Source: Archaeoglobus profundus DSM 5631
Lineage (GTDB): Archaea; Halobacteriota; Archaeoglobi; Archaeoglobales; Archaeoglobaceae
Direction: 5' to 3'
DNA length: 64,000 bases
NCBI RefSeq assembly: GCF_000025285.1
Contig: NC_013741.1
Location: 1,116,001-1,180,000, forward strand
The position numbers were made by a program, and so were the translations under genes. The stretch's first letter is position 1. Each line of letters opens with the position of its first letter. Under the pieces are notes generated by a model, which ran no database searches, was not told the DNA's origin, and saw only the letters and a list, made by a program, of their open reading frames with translations. This document shows, piece by piece, positions 62,532-64,000 of this stretch.

Positions 62532-63169
62532 CTCCTCTTCTTAATGCTCTTCAACCTCTCTAAAACCTCCACTAACTCGGATTGCAACTCGTTTACGTCA
62601 AATTTCTGACCCTTCAAGTCCCTTAGTAGATCTATTTCCTCCTCTTCCTCAACCGCAACCTCCTTTGCGAGAGACTCTATCAAGTCGTCCTTTTCATCGA
62701 ACTCTACACCCTCCACATCATCTCCGGATTCTTCATTTTCCTCTTCCCCAAGCTTGAATTCGGAGTCTATATCTTCAGTATCTATTTCAAGATCGGAGTT
62801 TACGCTTAGATCGGGTAGCTCAGGAATTTCTGGTTTAGATTCCTCTTCGTTTTCAGTTTCTTCACTACTCTTTAAACTACTTGCAGTCTCCATCTCCTCC
62901 AAAAGATCTTCTTCAACTTTCACCTTCTCGGACGACTCTTCCACTACCTTCTCGACATTCTTATCTACACCAGAAGACACTACCTCCTCAAGCTTCTCAT
63001 CTATCTCCTTCATCTTCTCCTCAACCCCCTTTCTCCTAATGAATGAAAACTTCAAGGATGGCAACGATGGCAACTTCAAATGGCCTTGTCCCTTCAATTT
63101 GTTAAAAAACATGGGAATCCCCAACGCAACAGCCGTAAACGCCACCCCCAAAGCTATTGTGCCCTCCAT
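62528..63169 (-). CDS. Acidic membrane-anchored protein with coiled coil, unknown
   Basis: A 213-residue protein with one N-terminal hydrophobic helix (about residues 4-22), then a basic patch (KLKGQGHLKLPSLPSLKF) and a highly acidic central region rich in Glu, Asp and Ser (about residues 50-185), and a short helical end FDVNELQSELVEVLERLKSIKK. It is not recognised as a named family. Placement beside chemotaxis genes on the same strand as neighbours further right suggests a link to the archaellum, but I see no diagnostic ArlC/D/E domain. The ATG follows GGTGATGTGG. Confidence 0.55.
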   Translation of the reverse strand: MEGTIALGVAFTAVALGIPMFFNKLKGQGHLKLPSLPSLKFSFIRRKGVEEKMKEIDEKLEEVVSSGVDKNVEKVVEESSEKVKVEEDLLEEMETASSLKSSEETENEEESKPEIPELPDLSVNSDLEIDTEDIDSEFKLGEEENEESGDDVEGVEFDEKDDLIESLAKEVAVEEEEEIDLLRDLKGQKFDVNELQSELVEVLERLKSIKKRS

Positions 63170-63175
63170 ACCACA

Positions 63176-63808
63176 TCACCCCACAACCCAAACAGCCCAT
63201 TTATTTCTAAACAGGTTAAAGAAGGAACGGAAATCTGCCAAGGACTCAAAGCAGTAGGCTATCTTAAATTTCGTCTCATTCTCTGGGACTGTAAAAACTA
63301 TTACTCCTTCGACCTTTTCCCCTTTCTTAAGCTCCTTTAAGTCGAGAGCGTTCTGGAAAGAGTGAGTGAGTACGCTGTAGGAGTATACGTTTTTGTGCGA
63401 ATCTACAACGATGAAGTCGTGCGCTGTTGGATAAATTGTCTTGTTCCCATTGTTTGCTATTCTCACATAAACTACCATGAATTTGGCGCCCTCGCTGGCC
63501 ACACCGTAATATCTATCGATGGGATTGAATTCTCTAAATTCTTTCAGATCTTTTGAAAATTTTACATTTACGACTGTAACATTCACTCCCTCATACTCTG
63601 CAGATTCTCCTACATTCAAAACGATCTCAGCATTAGAATAACCTTCATTTCCACCTATATTGATGCCTGTAAGATTTGCAAGTTCGTTTAAATTACTAAT
63701 ATTAAAATCACTAATGTTGGCTATACTGAGGTTGGGAATGTTTGGTACGTCAATTTTTCCAACGCATCCGCACATGATCAAAGCTAAGATAATAACAATC
63801 CTCCTCAC
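63176..63808 (-). CDS. Putative lipoprotein with DUF4352-like domain
   Basis: A 210-residue protein. The first 13 residues are a short lipoprotein-like signal (RRIVIILALIMCGC, Cys about 14), then a low-complexity Asn/Ile/Leu-rich region (NIPNLSIANISDFNISNL) and a beta-rich domain (VGESAEYEGVNVTVVNVKFS ... KFMVVYVRIANNG ... GVIVFTVPENETKFKIAYC) in the style of DUF4352. The GTG at 63808 is chosen: GGTGG lies 5-6 nt upstream and the longer frame at 63868 runs through the preceding gene. It is probably surface-exposed. Substrate or role unknown. Confidence 0.55.
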   Translation of the reverse strand: MRRIVIILALIMCGCVGKIDVPNIPNLSIANISDFNISNLNELANLTGINIGGNEGYSNAEIVLNVGESAEYEGVNVTVVNVKFSKDLKEFREFNPIDRYYGVASEGAKFMVVYVRIANNGNKTIYPTAHDFIVVDSHKNVYSYSVLTHSFQNALDLKELKKGEKVEGVIVFTVPENETKFKIAYCFESLADFRSFFNLFRNKWAVWVVG

Positions 63809-63809
63809 C

Positions 63810-64000
63810 TCAACCACCCTCCAAGAAGGATGGTATCGAGAATATCCAATCAACCATTGGAGGCACAACTATCATGAGTAATCCAGATGTAATCATTAAA
63901 ATACTACCGTAGAAGTACAGGAAGTAGTTTGCACCACCCTTGACAACTTTCATGGCAAGTGTATTTGCTAGGATTAGAATCAATGAGATTATAAGGGAAT
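63810..64000 (-). CDS. Partial membrane protein running off the window
   Basis: Only the C-terminal 63 residues or so are inside the window, read up to a TGA at 63810-63812. Two hydrophobic stretches are present (SLIISLILILANTLA and GSILMITSGLLMIVV), followed by PPMVDWIFSIPSF. The stop lies 1 nt from the GTG of the lipoprotein gene, so the three minus-strand genes from 62.5 kb to here and beyond are likely one operon. The family cannot be named from this fragment. Confidence 0.5.
   Translation of the reverse strand, partial: SLIISLILILANTLAMKVVKGGANYFLYFYGSILMITSGLLMIVVPPMVDWIFSIPSFLEGG

Noticed and set aside
62528-63169. ArlC/ArlD/ArlE archaellum switch protein
   Set aside because: The protein is acidic and may end in a coiled coil, but has an N-terminal membrane helix and lacks the conserved C-terminal domain of ArlD/E.

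Overview
The window looks like a chromosomal segment of a motile archaeon of the Archaeoglobales (Archaeoglobus/Ferroglobus/Geoglobus type). The evidence is the archaeal S10/spc ribosomal gene order with eS4, eL19, eL32 and the RNase P protein Rnp1, archaeal EF-1A, a CheF chemotaxis protein, a SepRS (O-phosphoseryl-tRNA synthetase) gene, a tungsten aldehyde:ferredoxin oxidoreductase, a PGF-CTERM-type protein tail, and TATA boxes about 25 nt before many start codons (leaderless genes). The species cannot be named from the sequence alone.

Layout. 0-3.5 kb: two CBS-domain proteins, an Rnl3-type RNA ligase and an unknown protein. 3.5-5.6 kb: a decayed IS607-family transposon whose tnpB is split by a hairpin-rich insert of about 210 nt. 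5.7-10.3 kb: gatC-gatA-sepS, a tRNA-dependent amino-acid charging set, facing a RecJ-like DHH nuclease gene. 10.4-13.8 kb: a pilus/archaellum-type ATPase and its membrane platform. 13.7-20.9 kb (minus strand): a PfkB kinase, a TAXI-TRAP transporter with DUF1850, a CBS protein and the LivM/LivH permeases. 21-23.8 kb (plus strand): the divergent LivK/LivG/LivF genes. 23.8-26.4 kb: RNase Z, uS10, EF-1A. 26.4-32.2 kb: UspA, CutA, a nucleotidyltransferase, a YhhQ transporter, AOR, a DUF483-like protein, adenylate kinase and a small zinc-ribbon membrane protein.

32.2-46.9 kb (minus strand) is one long ribosomal and secretion run, from a SPOUT methyltransferase and uL3 through uL15 to SecY, an EMC3/DUF106 protein and CMP kinase. 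46.9-49.6 kb holds a double-KaiC ATPase, two small partners (one apparently a KaiC-like fold without a P-loop), a candidate H/ACA guide RNA and a winged-helix regulator. 49.7-62.2 kb is a full archaeal chemotaxis cluster (two soluble receptors, CheR, D, C, A, B, Y, F, W) with a VapBC pair in opposite orientation and a second P-loop-less KaiC-like protein. 62.4-64 kb has small membrane and lipoprotein genes that run off the right edge, where archaellum genes may follow.

How the parts work together. CheA/W/Y with two receptors, CheR/B/C/D adaptation and CheF would couple environmental sensing to the archaellum motor. Liv and TAXI-TRAP supply amino and organic acids. GatCA and SepRS serve indirect aminoacylation. 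The most unusual items are the structured insert in tnpB, the candidate H/ACA RNA, the two inactive-looking KaiC-like proteins, and a 169-nt near-identical tract shared by the two receptor genes.
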